DNA from: UBA6016 sp041915365
GTDB taxonomy: Bacteria > Campylobacterota > Campylobacteria > Campylobacterales > UBA6016
Assembly: GCA_041915365.1 (NCBI GenBank)
Contig: JAYSBP010000002.1
Coordinates: forward strand, 1 to 64,000
Reading direction: 5' to 3'
Length of the DNA stretch: 64,000 nucleotides
Position 1 is the first letter of the stretch. Every line of letters starts with the position of its first letter. Under the pieces are notes generated by a model. That model did no database searches. It had not been told where the DNA came from and saw only the letters and a program-made list of their open reading frames with translations. The translations under genes and the position numbers were made by a program. Shown here in pieces: positions 7,260 to 15,537 of the stretch.

Positions 7260-9368
7260 TCATTTTTTACTGCTAACCGAATATGCCTGATTTAATCCCC
7301 CAAGAGGTATCAGGTTTACGCTGAAGTATACTATATAGTTTTTAATCGAACTGGACTCAGTGCTTGTAAGAATAGGGGTCGCTTCATGCTTGATGCTAAG
7401 AGAGTACGACATACACTTTTTACCCATGTTTAGCCCAAGGCTCCACGCCCTGGTCTCTCTGAGATGTTCGTCATACTCATAGCTTCCAAAAACTGAGTAC
7501 TTATAATCAAGCTTTTTTGATGCGTTAAGGGCAAAATAACTCCCTCTCTCTTTTCCAAGAAGCGTGGTTTGATCTTTATATACGTGCGATAAAGACGTTA
7601 TTAAGTCCCCATCATTGTAAGTAACAGATGATGTTGCAGCAGATATTACGCTATCTTTGTGAGAGTAAAATATATCAGTCGCAACCGATAGATTTTTGTT
7701 AACATGATATATGACCTCGTTTTCCAAATCACCATATTTATAGTCAACCCTTGAAGCATCATGATAGATAGATTGATTTAGTCTATGGCTAAGCGCCAAA
7801 TTCCCTTTTGAGTCATAAAAAAATTGTGCCAACTTGATAGCGCTATTTTCACTCTCCGAGCTACTTGTAACGAGTGTTATTAGCTCGTCTTTTTGCGTCG
7901 GATAGTTGCTCTCTTTTTTTGAGCCAGGCTTTGTATATAAAAGTTCTATATCAAGAGAATGAATGAAACCGTCATACGATTTTTGGAGATTTGTGAAAAG
8001 TTTTGCCTTATGGGTATTTGAATAAAAAGAGTAGTCTTGTATATCGGTACCAAGTTTATTCGTAAATCCAACCTTGTTCGCATATAAATACTCCATAAAA
8101 CTAACACCCACAAAGTCGTCAAAAAAGTGAGTCGTATATGAAACTGGTAAAGACGCCTGATTTTGCAATGCGTTTAGTCCGGTTCTTCTCTCGTATCTCT
8201 TGCTTGTCATATCAAAAGAGTACGTCAAATTATCAAAAAACAGACTCTCTAGATTTCTGTGATATTGCACTTTCGGGTACTCTTGAACGGTGTCGTCGTT
8301 TGATGTTTTTGACGTATCAATATAGTATTTCATATATGCGCCAAAGTAATTGTTATCTTTTTGAAAGTAGTAATTTATCTTTGATGTCGTTATTCTGTCT
8401 ATGTTATTTTCGCGCAAATTATCTCTAGCTTGAAGATTTACATAATCGATGTCGTTTAGATAGTTTAGGTTGATATATAATCCGTCTTCCGCATTGTCTT
8501 TTGGATTTTTGGACGAAAATAGCTTCTCTCTATCATAAAAAAACGTAGTACCGTAGTGGGAACCGTATTTTAGATTGTACTCACTTCTGAAGCTCTGTGT
8601 ATCTTTGAAATAGCCGCTTTTGAGATAACCTTTTGAATACTCTGAGTCCATAAAACGCAAAACGCCGTTTATACCTTCGCCTCTCTTTGTCCTTACCTGT
8701 GGCTGAAGCTCAACGTCCCAAGGCGCTTCAGGGTCGGTTACTAGATAAATAGGCTGAATATATATAAAACCTTCATTTCCTTTTACCCCAATATCGGGCT
8801 TCAATAAACCGCTACGTCTAGTTTTATCGGTCGAAAAAGAGAAATAAGGGGTATATAAAATCGGAACATCTTTGAGGTATAGCGTCGTATTTTTAAGAGT
8901 CATCACTTTTGATTCGGAGTCAAATTCGCCAGATGAATATTTGAGGTACCAGTCTGGATTTGACGGATTACAGCTTGAACTTACAGCCGAATCTACTGAA
9001 TAAATCTTGTTGTCGGCCTTTGCATCCTTTGAAGAAACCCACACGCCGTCAGCCGAACCCTCCAAAAAAAACTTATCAAAATACCCTTTTTTGTCGTCCA
9101 AATATAGCTTAACATAATCTGACACCGTATAAAAAGATGAGTCTTTTAGTATGAAAATGTCCCCATATCCCTCAACCATTGACGTGTCTTTGTGGTATAT
9201 GATTTTGTCCGCCCTAACAAAATAACCGTCTCCTACCGCTACAGCCTCGCCTGTGGCTATCGTAACATTATTTTCATGCTCGACTTGTTTTGCCACTATC
9301 TCTACTTTCTCTTCAGCAAACAGCGACGCACACACCAGCGAAATAGCCGCCAAACTCCTAATAAGCAT
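7260..9368 (-). CDS. lptD: LPS assembly outer-membrane protein LptD
   Basis: Inserts lipopolysaccharide into the outer leaflet of the outer membrane together with LptE. Residues 1-18 are a signal peptide (LAAISLVCASLFAEEK), residues about 20-150 form the periplasmic OstA/jellyroll domain (KQVEHENNVTIATGEAVAVG), and the remaining 550 residues are amphipathic strands of the barrel with many Tyr/Phe turns. Length 702 aa is typical for the phylum (E. coli 784). Its start overlaps the end of the RDD gene by eleven bases. No LptE partner is visible here; a small lipoprotein at 14971-15126 resembles LptM, which assists LptD maturation in E. coli. Confidence 0.9.
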   Translation of the reverse strand: MLIRSLAAISLVCASLFAEEKVEIVAKQVEHENNVTIATGEAVAVGDGYFVRADKIIYHKDTSMVEGYGDIFILKDSSFYTVSDYVKLYLDDKKGYFDKFFLEGSADGVWVSSKDAKADNKIYSVDSAVSSSCNPSNPDWYLKYSSGEFDSESKVMTLKNTTLYLKDVPILYTPYFSFSTDKTRRSGLLKPDIGVKGNEGFIYIQPIYLVTDPEAPWDVELQPQVRTKRGEGINGVLRFMDSEYSKGYLKSGYFKDTQSFRSEYNLKYGSHYGTTFFYDREKLFSSKNPKDNAEDGLYINLNYLNDIDYVNLQARDNLRENNIDRITTSKINYYFQKDNNYFGAYMKYYIDTSKTSNDDTVQEYPKVQYHRNLESLFFDNLTYSFDMTSKRYERRTGLNALQNQASLPVSYTTHFFDDFVGVSFMEYLYANKVGFTNKLGTDIQDYSFYSNTHKAKLFTNLQKSYDGFIHSLDIELLYTKPGSKKESNYPTQKDELITLVTSSSESENSAIKLAQFFYDSKGNLALSHRLNQSIYHDASRVDYKYGDLENEVIYHVNKNLSVATDIFYSHKDSVISAATSSVTYNDGDLITSLSHVYKDQTTLLGKERGSYFALNASKKLDYKYSVFGSYEYDEHLRETRAWSLGLNMGKKCMSYSLSIKHEATPILTSTESSSIKNYIVYFSVNLIPLGGLNQAYSVSSKK

Positions 9369-9807
9369 CTATAACCATTGTTTTTGCAAATTTATCGTGC
9401 CAAGCTTGTTTAAACGGGTCAAATAGCGCCCATATAAAACCGATGTAAAAAAGCGCTTCACCCAAAAACTTTACGCTTGCCCTAAGGAGTGCCGCACCAA
9501 AAGAAGGATTATCTATAAGTTGTATATCTACAACCTTTACTTTAAATATCATCTTACCGACCGTAGCTCCGTAAAGCATAGTAAAAATAGTCTGATACGC
9601 TATTTCGACGGCTGTCGTAAAAACAAGCGTTTGATTAAGTGCAACTATAACACCCTCGAAGTCTTTGCCGTCAAATTTATTACCCATTGCAGCAAGAACT
9701 ATCAAAGCAAGAAGAATTTTGTCCACCACGAAAGCAAGCGCTCTTTTTGGAATTGACGCAAGTCTCAGCTCTTCTTTGAATAGCCTATACTCAAGGTCGT
9801 TTTGCAT
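9358..9807 (-). CDS. RDD family membrane protein
   Basis: A 149-residue inner-membrane protein. Three hydrophobic segments are visible (about residues 25-42, 60-80, 115-132), and the conserved RDD-family signature is present as IPKRALAFVVDK near the start with GATVGKMIFKVKVVD in the middle. The family is widespread and of mostly unknown function; some members have been linked to ion transport. Its ATG overlaps the purD stop (TGATG), and lptD overlaps its own end, so the three are co-translated. The context gives no specific role. Confidence 0.8.
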   Translation of the reverse strand: MQNDLEYRLFKEELRLASIPKRALAFVVDKILLALIVLAAMGNKFDGKDFEGVIVALNQTLVFTTAVEIAYQTIFTMLYGATVGKMIFKVKVVDIQLIDNPSFGAALLRASVKFLGEALFYIGFIWALFDPFKQAWHDKFAKTMVIDAY

Positions 9808-11081
9808 CAGTTTCCTACTGCTTGATATGCTATATCTTTACGGCAATGCATACCGTCAAAACCAACCGCAGACATTATCTTGTACGCATTTTGTTGCGCA
9901 CTTTTAATATCATCCGCTACGCCCACCGCAACAAGAATTCTACCGCCGTTGGCGTATAGCCCGTCATCTTTTGCTTCAACTCCAGCGTAGGATATATGCC
10001 CAAGCTCAGCCATAGAGGCAAGCATATTTTCATCAACCGTTATTTTTGTCGCAGGGGCTGTAGAATAAGGATAATCCCTACTCGCAGCCACCACGCCGAC
10101 CGCATACCTACCAGACATCGTAAATTCAAGATTGTCAACTTCGCCCTTAGCGCAAGCATCAAACAGGCCAAGGACGTCGCTACTAATAAGGGCCATCAAG
10201 ACCTCACACTCAGGGTCACCAAATCTAACATTAAACTCTAGCGTATACGGCTCATTATTTACGACCATAATTCCAGCAAATAACACACCCTCAAAAGGGC
10301 ACCCCTCAGACTCCATCGCTTTTACAGTCGGAGCTATAATATTTTTTTCTATTTTTTCCATAATTTCAGGAGTACATAGCGGAGCTGGGGCATAAGCGCC
10401 CATACCGCCTGTATTTGGCCCCTCATTGCCATCTTTTAACCTTTTGTGGTCTTGGGCAGCCGGCAATATCTTGTAGTTTTTGCCGTCAGTTAGTGCAAAA
10501 ACTGACAGCTCGAAACCGTCAAGATACTCCTCCACGACAACTCTTTTGCCCGCATCGCCAAAGCTATCGCCGCTTAGCATATCTTTGATGGCCTCTTTGG
10601 CTTCCTCTTTTGTATTGCAGATAATGACACCTTTGCCTGCGCAAAGACCGTCCGCTTTTACAACAACCATTCCGTTTAGAGTTTCAACAAATGCGGAGGC
10701 ATCTGCTTCACTTGAGGTCTCTATATATCTGGCCGTCGGAATATCATATTTTGCAAGTATATTTTTCATAAAAGCCTTTGAAGACTCTAGTCTTGCCGCT
10801 TTTTTTGATGGACCGAAAATTTTTAGATTATGTTTTTTGAATACGTCCACTATTCCACTGGACAGCGGAGCCTCTGGACCTACTATAGTTAGTTCTATTT
10901 GATTTTTTTTGACGAAGTTTGCTAGACCTTCATAGTCACCTATGCCGACATTTTCGCCTATTGTAGACGTAGCACCGTTTCCTGGCGCAAAATATAGTTT
11001 ATTTAATTGTTTGCTTTTTTTTACGGCTAGCCCTATAGAGAACTCTCTAGCGCCGTTTCCGACTATCAAAACGTTCATCAT
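9807..11081 (-). CDS. purD: Phosphoribosylamine-glycine ligase (GAR synthetase)
   Basis: ATP-grasp enzyme joining phosphoribosylamine and glycine, second step of purine synthesis. It begins with the family's VLIVGNGARE motif, has the ATP-grasp core (about residues 100-300, VVVKADGLCAGKGV) and ends with NVRFGDPECEV and a C-terminal domain. At 424 residues it has the usual length. Two ATGs stand in tandem; the second (11078) is five bases from AAGGA and may be the real start. A structured RNA of about 195 bases lies directly upstream on the same strand, the known place for 6S RNA in this phylum. Confidence 0.96.
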   Translation of the reverse strand: MMNVLIVGNGAREFSIGLAVKKSKQLNKLYFAPGNGATSTIGENVGIGDYEGLANFVKKNQIELTIVGPEAPLSSGIVDVFKKHNLKIFGPSKKAARLESSKAFMKNILAKYDIPTARYIETSSEADASAFVETLNGMVVVKADGLCAGKGVIICNTKEEAKEAIKDMLSGDSFGDAGKRVVVEEYLDGFELSVFALTDGKNYKILPAAQDHKRLKDGNEGPNTGGMGAYAPAPLCTPEIMEKIEKNIIAPTVKAMESEGCPFEGVLFAGIMVVNNEPYTLEFNVRFGDPECEVLMALISSDVLGLFDACAKGEVDNLEFTMSGRYAVGVVAASRDYPYSTAPATKITVDENMLASMAELGHISYAGVEAKDDGLYANGGRILVAVGVADDIKSAQQNAYKIMSAVGFDGMHCRKDIAYQAVGN

Positions 11082-11109
11082 GTTCCTTGGGAAAAGTATG
11101 AAAAAAGGA

Positions 11110-11306
11110 GAAACCCGGACGGGCGTTCTCGTTAGAGACTTTGGTCCTCCAAAGTCATACTAAAGCTCTAAGCCCAACCTTTAGGCGGCAACCTCTCAGA
11201 CTAGGTCCTCAAGCAAGGCCACCGAACACACCGGCGGGTCATTTAACGAGCTGACTGAAATAATCGTTAGGACCCAAAATGTTACGGATAGCGCACCGTC
11301 CAGGAA
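11110..11306 (-). ncRNA. ssrS: 6S RNA (purD-associated RNA of Campylobacterota)
   Basis: The 220-base gap between purD and hemD has no frame but strong pairing. On the minus strand the ends form a closing stem, CCTGGACGG (11296-11304) with CCGTCCGGG (11114-11122), continued by GCG/CGC. Inside, GACTTTGG-AGGA-CCAAAGTC is a perfect hairpin and CCGCCGG...CCGG-type helices flank a long irregular rod. Length near 195 bases, rod shape and location upstream of purD match the 6S RNA (also described as the purD RNA motif) of epsilonproteobacteria, which binds RNA polymerase holoenzyme in stationary phase. A T-rich run follows the closing stem (TTTCTCCTTTTTT). The strand follows from this run and the synteny; the hairpins alone do not decide it. 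Confidence 0.7.
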
Positions 11307-11329
11307 ATAGAAAATAATTGTAGGTTAGT

Positions 11330-11965
11330 TTAGCTTAATTTTTGAGCAAATTCGACAGCTGCTTCTAGCGTTTGTCTTGGCGATATATGCACGTCATCAC
11401 AAAAGTTTATCGCATTCGCCGTGGTCTTGCCTATCGCTACGCATTTATATGTATCTTTCCAGCCAAATCTTTCATAAAAACACCTGACGGTCGATGGGGA
11501 AGAAAATACTATCACAGAGCCATCTATAGGAGCATCAAATATCTCATCGTTACACACGGTTTCGTATACCGTTATCTCCGTAATATCTCCGCCTTTTTTG
11601 CGTAAAATATCCGGCAGATTTGAGGCTATCGTCTTAGCTCTCGGGTACAAAAATCTAAGGAATCTATATCTTTTGGTTATCTCAACAGCCAACTCGTCGC
11701 CGTAAGCCTCATTTGAAACAAAAGAGACACGCCCTTTTAGCTTCTTGATTTTATCGGCAGTAGCGTCGCCTATGGCTATGGACGGCTTTCGCCTCCAGTC
11801 AACACCAAGCTTCTCAATAGCTTCGACTGCGGTTTTGGAGGTAAAGATAACAACGTCATAGTCATCTATACTTATATTTGCGTCAATAAAAACTGTTTTA
11901 ATAAGTGGAAGATTTTTTGCCCCCTCTACTTTCGTAGAGGAGAGGAGATAGACCGGAGGTTCCAT
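11330..11965 (-). CDS. hemD: Uroporphyrinogen-III synthase
   Basis: Cyclises hydroxymethylbilane to uroporphyrinogen III, the branch point to heme and siroheme; the window also has hemB, hemW, a SUMT and a precorrin-2 dehydrogenase. The sequence is divergent as usual for HemD but shows the two alternating alpha/beta lobes and the patterns VVIFTSKTAVEAI and VIVFSSPSTVRCF at equivalent places of each lobe, plus VAIGKTTANAI near the end. I start it at the ATG at 11965 (about 211 aa); the open frame extends upstream to 12016 inside guaA, but those residues are not family-like. It overlaps the guaA stop region. Confidence 0.85.
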   Translation of the reverse strand: MEPPVYLLSSTKVEGAKNLPLIKTVFIDANISIDDYDVVIFTSKTAVEAIEKLGVDWRRKPSIAIGDATADKIKKLKGRVSFVSNEAYGDELAVEITKRYRFLRFLYPRAKTIASNLPDILRKKGGDITEITVYETVCNDEIFDAPIDGSVIVFSSPSTVRCFYERFGWKDTYKCVAIGKTTANAINFCDDVHISPRQTLEAAVEFAQKLS

Positions 11966-11972
11966 CCTTTTT

Positions 11973-13523
11973 TTATTCCCACTCGATAGTTGCAGGCGGC
12001 TTAGAGGAGATGTCATACACCACCCTATTTATACCGTCTACTTCGTTGATTATACGACTACTCATACGCTCTAAAAGTTCAAATGGAAGCCTGCCGAATA
12101 CAGCAGTCATACCGTCCGTACTCTCAACTGTTCTGATACATACCGTGTTTTCGTATGTTCTATTATCACCCATTACACCCACACTTTGGACATTCAGGAG
12201 TACGCAAAACGCTTGCCATACCTTACCGTAATATCCTGATGCTCTTAGTTCGTCTATCATGATGACATCGGCTTTTCGTAGTATCTCAAGGCTTGGCTTG
12301 TTCACCTCTCCCATCACACGGATAGCAAGACCAGGGCCCGGGAACGGATGTCTATCTACGGCGTAGCTTGGAAGCCCTAGCTCAAGACCTAGTTTTCGTA
12401 CCTCGTCTTTGAATAGCTCACGTAGCGGCTCAATGAGCTCAAATTTCATCCAATCAGGCAAACCGCCTACATTGTGATGTGATTTGATAGTTTTTGATGG
12501 CCCTTTTACACTTACGGATTCGATAACATCTGGATATAGCGTGCCTTGTGCTAAGTATTTACAATCGGCGTGTTTTTTTGCCTCGGCCTCAAAAATCTCT
12601 ATGAAAGTGTGTCCGATGATTTTTCTCTTTGCTTCAGGCTCGGTAATCCCTTTTAGTCGTCCAAGGAACATCTCTTCGGCATCTACTGTTATCAGCTCTC
12701 TTTTGATTGAGTGCTTGAATATATCTTGAACTTGCGCTACTTCGTTGGCTCTTAGTACGCCGTTGTTTACAAATACCGGAATTAGCTTGTCGCCTATCGC
12801 CTCCACAAGAAGCGCTGCCGTTACCATACTGTCGACGCCGCCCGATACTGCGCAAAGCACTTTGTCGTTACCGACTTGCGCTTTTATCTTAGCTATTTGC
12901 TCTTTGGCAAAATGCCCCATATTCCATGTGCTCTCGATGTTGCAGATATGTTTTGCAAAGTTTTTGAGCATTTTGTGCCCAAACTCGGAGTGTGCAACTT
13001 CAGGGTGAAACTGAAGAGCGTATAGCTTTTTCTCATCGTTTGCGATAGCGGCAAACTCGGCGTTATCAGTATGACCTATACGCACAAAGCCCTCAGGCAA
13101 TCTAGTCACCTTGTCGGCGTGGCTCATCCATACGGTATGGTTGGACTCTATATCTTTAAAAAGAGGGCTAACACTTCCGTGCACATCGTCAAAAAGTATT
13201 TTTGCTTTTCCGTACTCGTGGTGGTCTGCTCTGACTACTTCGCCGCCGAACACATGAGTGATAAGCTGCATGCCGTAGCATATACCGAGGATCGGGAGTC
13301 CCATCTCAAAGACGCCCTTGTCCACCATGTACGCATCTTCTTCGTATACGCTAGCAGGACCGCCGGAGAGGATAAGACCTTTTGGGTTTTTGGCTTTTAC
13401 CGCCTCAAGACTTTCGGAGTACGGCACTATCTCGCAGTACACCCCCTCTTCTCTAAGTCTTCTTGCGATTAGCTGCGTATATTGCGAGCCAAAGTCAAAA
13501 ACTATAATAGGTACATCTTTCAT
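11973..13523 (-). CDS. guaA: GMP synthase (glutamine-hydrolysing)
   Basis: Converts XMP to GMP using glutamine and ATP. The class I amidotransferase domain (about residues 1-190) has the nucleophile Cys82 in GICYGMQ and the catalytic His/Glu in QFHPEVAHS. The PP-loop ATP pyrophosphatase domain follows, with SGGVDSMV near residue 230, and the C-terminal dimerisation domain ends in the invariant PPATIEWE. Length 516 aa is standard. It lies between nadB (two bases apart) and hemD in a leftward run. Confidence 0.98.
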   Translation of the reverse strand: MKDVPIIVFDFGSQYTQLIARRLREEGVYCEIVPYSESLEAVKAKNPKGLILSGGPASVYEEDAYMVDKGVFEMGLPILGICYGMQLITHVFGGEVVRADHHEYGKAKILFDDVHGSVSPLFKDIESNHTVWMSHADKVTRLPEGFVRIGHTDNAEFAAIANDEKKLYALQFHPEVAHSEFGHKMLKNFAKHICNIESTWNMGHFAKEQIAKIKAQVGNDKVLCAVSGGVDSMVTAALLVEAIGDKLIPVFVNNGVLRANEVAQVQDIFKHSIKRELITVDAEEMFLGRLKGITEPEAKRKIIGHTFIEIFEAEAKKHADCKYLAQGTLYPDVIESVSVKGPSKTIKSHHNVGGLPDWMKFELIEPLRELFKDEVRKLGLELGLPSYAVDRHPFPGPGLAIRVMGEVNKPSLEILRKADVIMIDELRASGYYGKVWQAFCVLLNVQSVGVMGDNRTYENTVCIRTVESTDGMTAVFGRLPFELLERMSSRIINEVDGINRVVYDISSKPPATIEWE

Positions 13524-13525
13524 TA

Positions 13526-14974
13526 TTAGCCTTCCTCATTAGTGATATAGTGTGCGCCGAGCGACTCTCTTCTGTTTAGTGCGCTCTCAACCATGTTTTT
13601 GGCGACTTTTAGTCTAAGTCTCGCCATTCTGCCCGGGTTTGAAGCGATAAGGGCGTCTAGCTTTTTGCCTGCCGCCTCCAGGTCTTTGACCCGTCTAGCT
13701 ATGGAGACATCGTTCCACATCAGCTCTCTTATCTCTCCTTTAATATTCGTATCGCCCTCTTTGAAAAGGGGCTCATTCGTGAGCGCAAACTCTTTTTGCT
13801 CTCCGTCAAAACCATCGGCCATTATCGTATCTGCGGCAATACGACCGAATACAAGCCCCTCAAGAAGAGAGTTGCTGGCTAGACGATTTGCCCCGTGTAC
13901 TCTGTTTGACGCAGCTTCGCCGACAACGAATAAGTTTTTAAACCCCTCTACCCTCGTATCAAGAGAGCATTTGACACCGCCTATGGAGTAATGAAAAGCC
14001 GGATATATAGGCACTCTATCGCCTGGAAGGTCAAATCCTAGGCTTTTCATATTGGCATATATATTAGGAAATCTATGCATAAAAAACTCTTTATCGAATA
14101 CGTCAAAAGAGAGATACGCCTGCTTACCGCTTTTTTTCGTATAATCCACCACGGCACGGGACAGAATATCTCTTGGGGCAAGCTCCCCTCTCTCGTCATA
14201 GTCAAACAAAAAGCGTTTCCCGTCATCATCAACGACAAAAGCGCCCTCGCCTCTGAGAGCCTCAGTGAGAAGCACTTTGCGGGCAAATCTTGAATCATGA
14301 TAGACGGTCGGGTGAAACTGCATCATCTCCATATCTTGTAATGCCCCGCCATGCTCTAGCACCATCCCGTGAAGATCTGCGGATATCGACGTATCGTTTG
14401 TGCTATATTTATACAAAGAGCCGACTCCACCGCTTGCAATGACTACTTTTTTGGCATAAATATTTTCTAACTTCTCATTTTTATTTAGGATAGTTACGCC
14501 ATAGCAAACACCGTCCTCCATGAGCAAGTCGACAACAACCGCATGGTCCCTGGCCTTATGTGGGCATTTTGAATACAAAAACTCAAAAAGCATTCTACCC
14601 GTAGCGTCCCCGTCGGCGTGGAGTATTCTTGCCGCCGAGTGCGCCGCTTCTCTGGTCAGCAAAGGTTCTCCGTCTTCATTTGTATCAAACTTCATACCTA
14701 GTTTTATTAGGTTTTGAATCTCTTTCATACTATTTTTGCACAGTATCTCAACAGCCGCCCTATCACAGTGTCCAACACCGGCATCAAGAGTGTCTTTGAT
14801 GTGAAGCTCCACGTCAAACTCATCTTTGCTTACTGCTATTCCACCTTGTGCCCAATACGTATTGGAGGCCGACGGTTCACTCTTCGCAAGAACTAAAACA
14901 TTTAGGTTTTTTGGGAGATTAATAGCCGTATACAATCCGGCAACACCTGCGCCTACGATTAAGACATCAATCAC
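13526..14974 (-). CDS. nadB: L-aspartate oxidase
   Basis: FAD-dependent oxidation of aspartate to iminoaspartate, first step of NAD synthesis. The N-terminal dinucleotide motif GAGVAGLYTA is at residues 8-17; further family motifs are NTYWAQGGIA, MEMMQFHPT and GEAASNRVHGANRLASNSLLE. Length 482 aa is slightly short of E. coli (540) but usual in this phylum. The start is GTG at 14974, which overlaps by four bases (GTGA) the stop of a small lipoprotein gene that the open-frame length alone would hide. Confidence 0.96.
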   Translation of the reverse strand: MIDVLIVGAGVAGLYTAINLPKNLNVLVLAKSEPSASNTYWAQGGIAVSKDEFDVELHIKDTLDAGVGHCDRAAVEILCKNSMKEIQNLIKLGMKFDTNEDGEPLLTREAAHSAARILHADGDATGRMLFEFLYSKCPHKARDHAVVVDLLMEDGVCYGVTILNKNEKLENIYAKKVVIASGGVGSLYKYSTNDTSISADLHGMVLEHGGALQDMEMMQFHPTVYHDSRFARKVLLTEALRGEGAFVVDDDGKRFLFDYDERGELAPRDILSRAVVDYTKKSGKQAYLSFDVFDKEFFMHRFPNIYANMKSLGFDLPGDRVPIYPAFHYSIGGVKCSLDTRVEGFKNLFVVGEAASNRVHGANRLASNSLLEGLVFGRIAADTIMADGFDGEQKEFALTNEPLFKEGDTNIKGEIRELMWNDVSIARRVKDLEAAGKKLDALIASNPGRMARLRLKVAKNMVESALNRRESLGAHYITNEEG

Positions 14975-15126
14975 ATACGACTCGTATCGGCGACTGGACC
15001 CGTAGCGTTGTACTCTATCGTCTTATTACCCTCTTTATAAACGGGATCGCCCTTATAACCGCAGCCCGTTAAAAAAATAGCGGCTATAATTGCGGTATGA
15101 AACAAGCATCTGAGCTTCTTAGACAT
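14971..15126 (-). CDS. Small lipoprotein (51 aa) with LptM-like N-terminus
   Basis: From an ATG at 15126 the minus strand encodes a 51-residue protein: a basic N-terminus (MSKKLR), a hydrophobic stretch (AIIAAIFLTG), a lipobox LTGC with Cys22, and a short mature part beginning CGYKGDPVYK. The CGxKGxxxY pattern matches the start of mature LptM (YifL), the lipoprotein that helps LptD assembly in E. coli. Its stop overlaps the GTG of nadB by four bases, strongly suggesting it is translated. GAGG stands about ten bases upstream of the start. Its 5' end overlaps the start of the divergent gene at 15097 by 30 bases. The lipoprotein call is solid; the LptM analogy is inference. Confidence 0.75.
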   Translation of the reverse strand: MSKKLRCLFHTAIIAAIFLTGCGYKGDPVYKEGNKTIEYNATGPVADTSRM

Positions 15127-15537
15127 TTATCGTTTGCCTCAAATAGTAAGGTGGAGTTTTTTGCCTGCATAGCAAAGATAAAAAAACTTCTCCCTCCAAC
15201 CTTAGCAGATGGGGTAAAAAACGCATACATAAAAAACGATACGCTCTTTTTTATCCTAGCAAATAAAACTCTGGAATTTGAGGCGAATTATAAACTAAAC
15301 TCACTAACACCGATATTAAAAGAGTATTGCCGTATGGACCCACAGTGCCAGAGCCTAGTGTTCTCAAAAATAAAAGCATATTCGAAACCGACTCCGCCAA
15401 AACATGAGATAAAAACTACATTTTTAGAAAAAGAACGCTCCAGCGGCGAATTTGAAAATAATTTCACAAATGAAGCGCTAAGACAAAAACTTGAAGTAAT
15501 AAGGGAGCAAATCAAAAAAAATGCTTCAAAAGCTTAA
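15097..15537 (+). CDS. DciA/DUF721-like protein, putative helicase-loading factor
   Basis: A 146-residue protein with an N-terminal region (about 1-95) patterned like DUF721: MKQASELLRHLSF, then LLPPTLADGV, then a strand segment AYIKNDTLFFILANKTLEFEAN ending in the helix KLNSLTPILKEYC. DUF721 (DciA) loads the replicative helicase in bacteria without DnaC. The tail (about 100-146) is charged and probably disordered. It overlaps uvrC by 17 bases. A TATAAT box ends seven bases before the ATG, so the mRNA may be nearly leaderless. Family assignment by pattern only. Confidence 0.5.
   Translation: MKQASELLRHLSFASNSKVEFFACIAKIKKLLPPTLADGVKNAYIKNDTLFFILANKTLEFEANYKLNSLTPILKEYCRMDPQCQSLVFSKIKAYSKPTPPKHEIKTTFLEKERSSGEFENNFTNEALRQKLEVIREQIKKNASKA

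Noticed and set aside
11082..11329. RNase P RNA, tmRNA or SRP RNA in the purD-hemD gap
   Set aside because: None of their conserved cores is present, and the length and single-rod fold fit 6S better.
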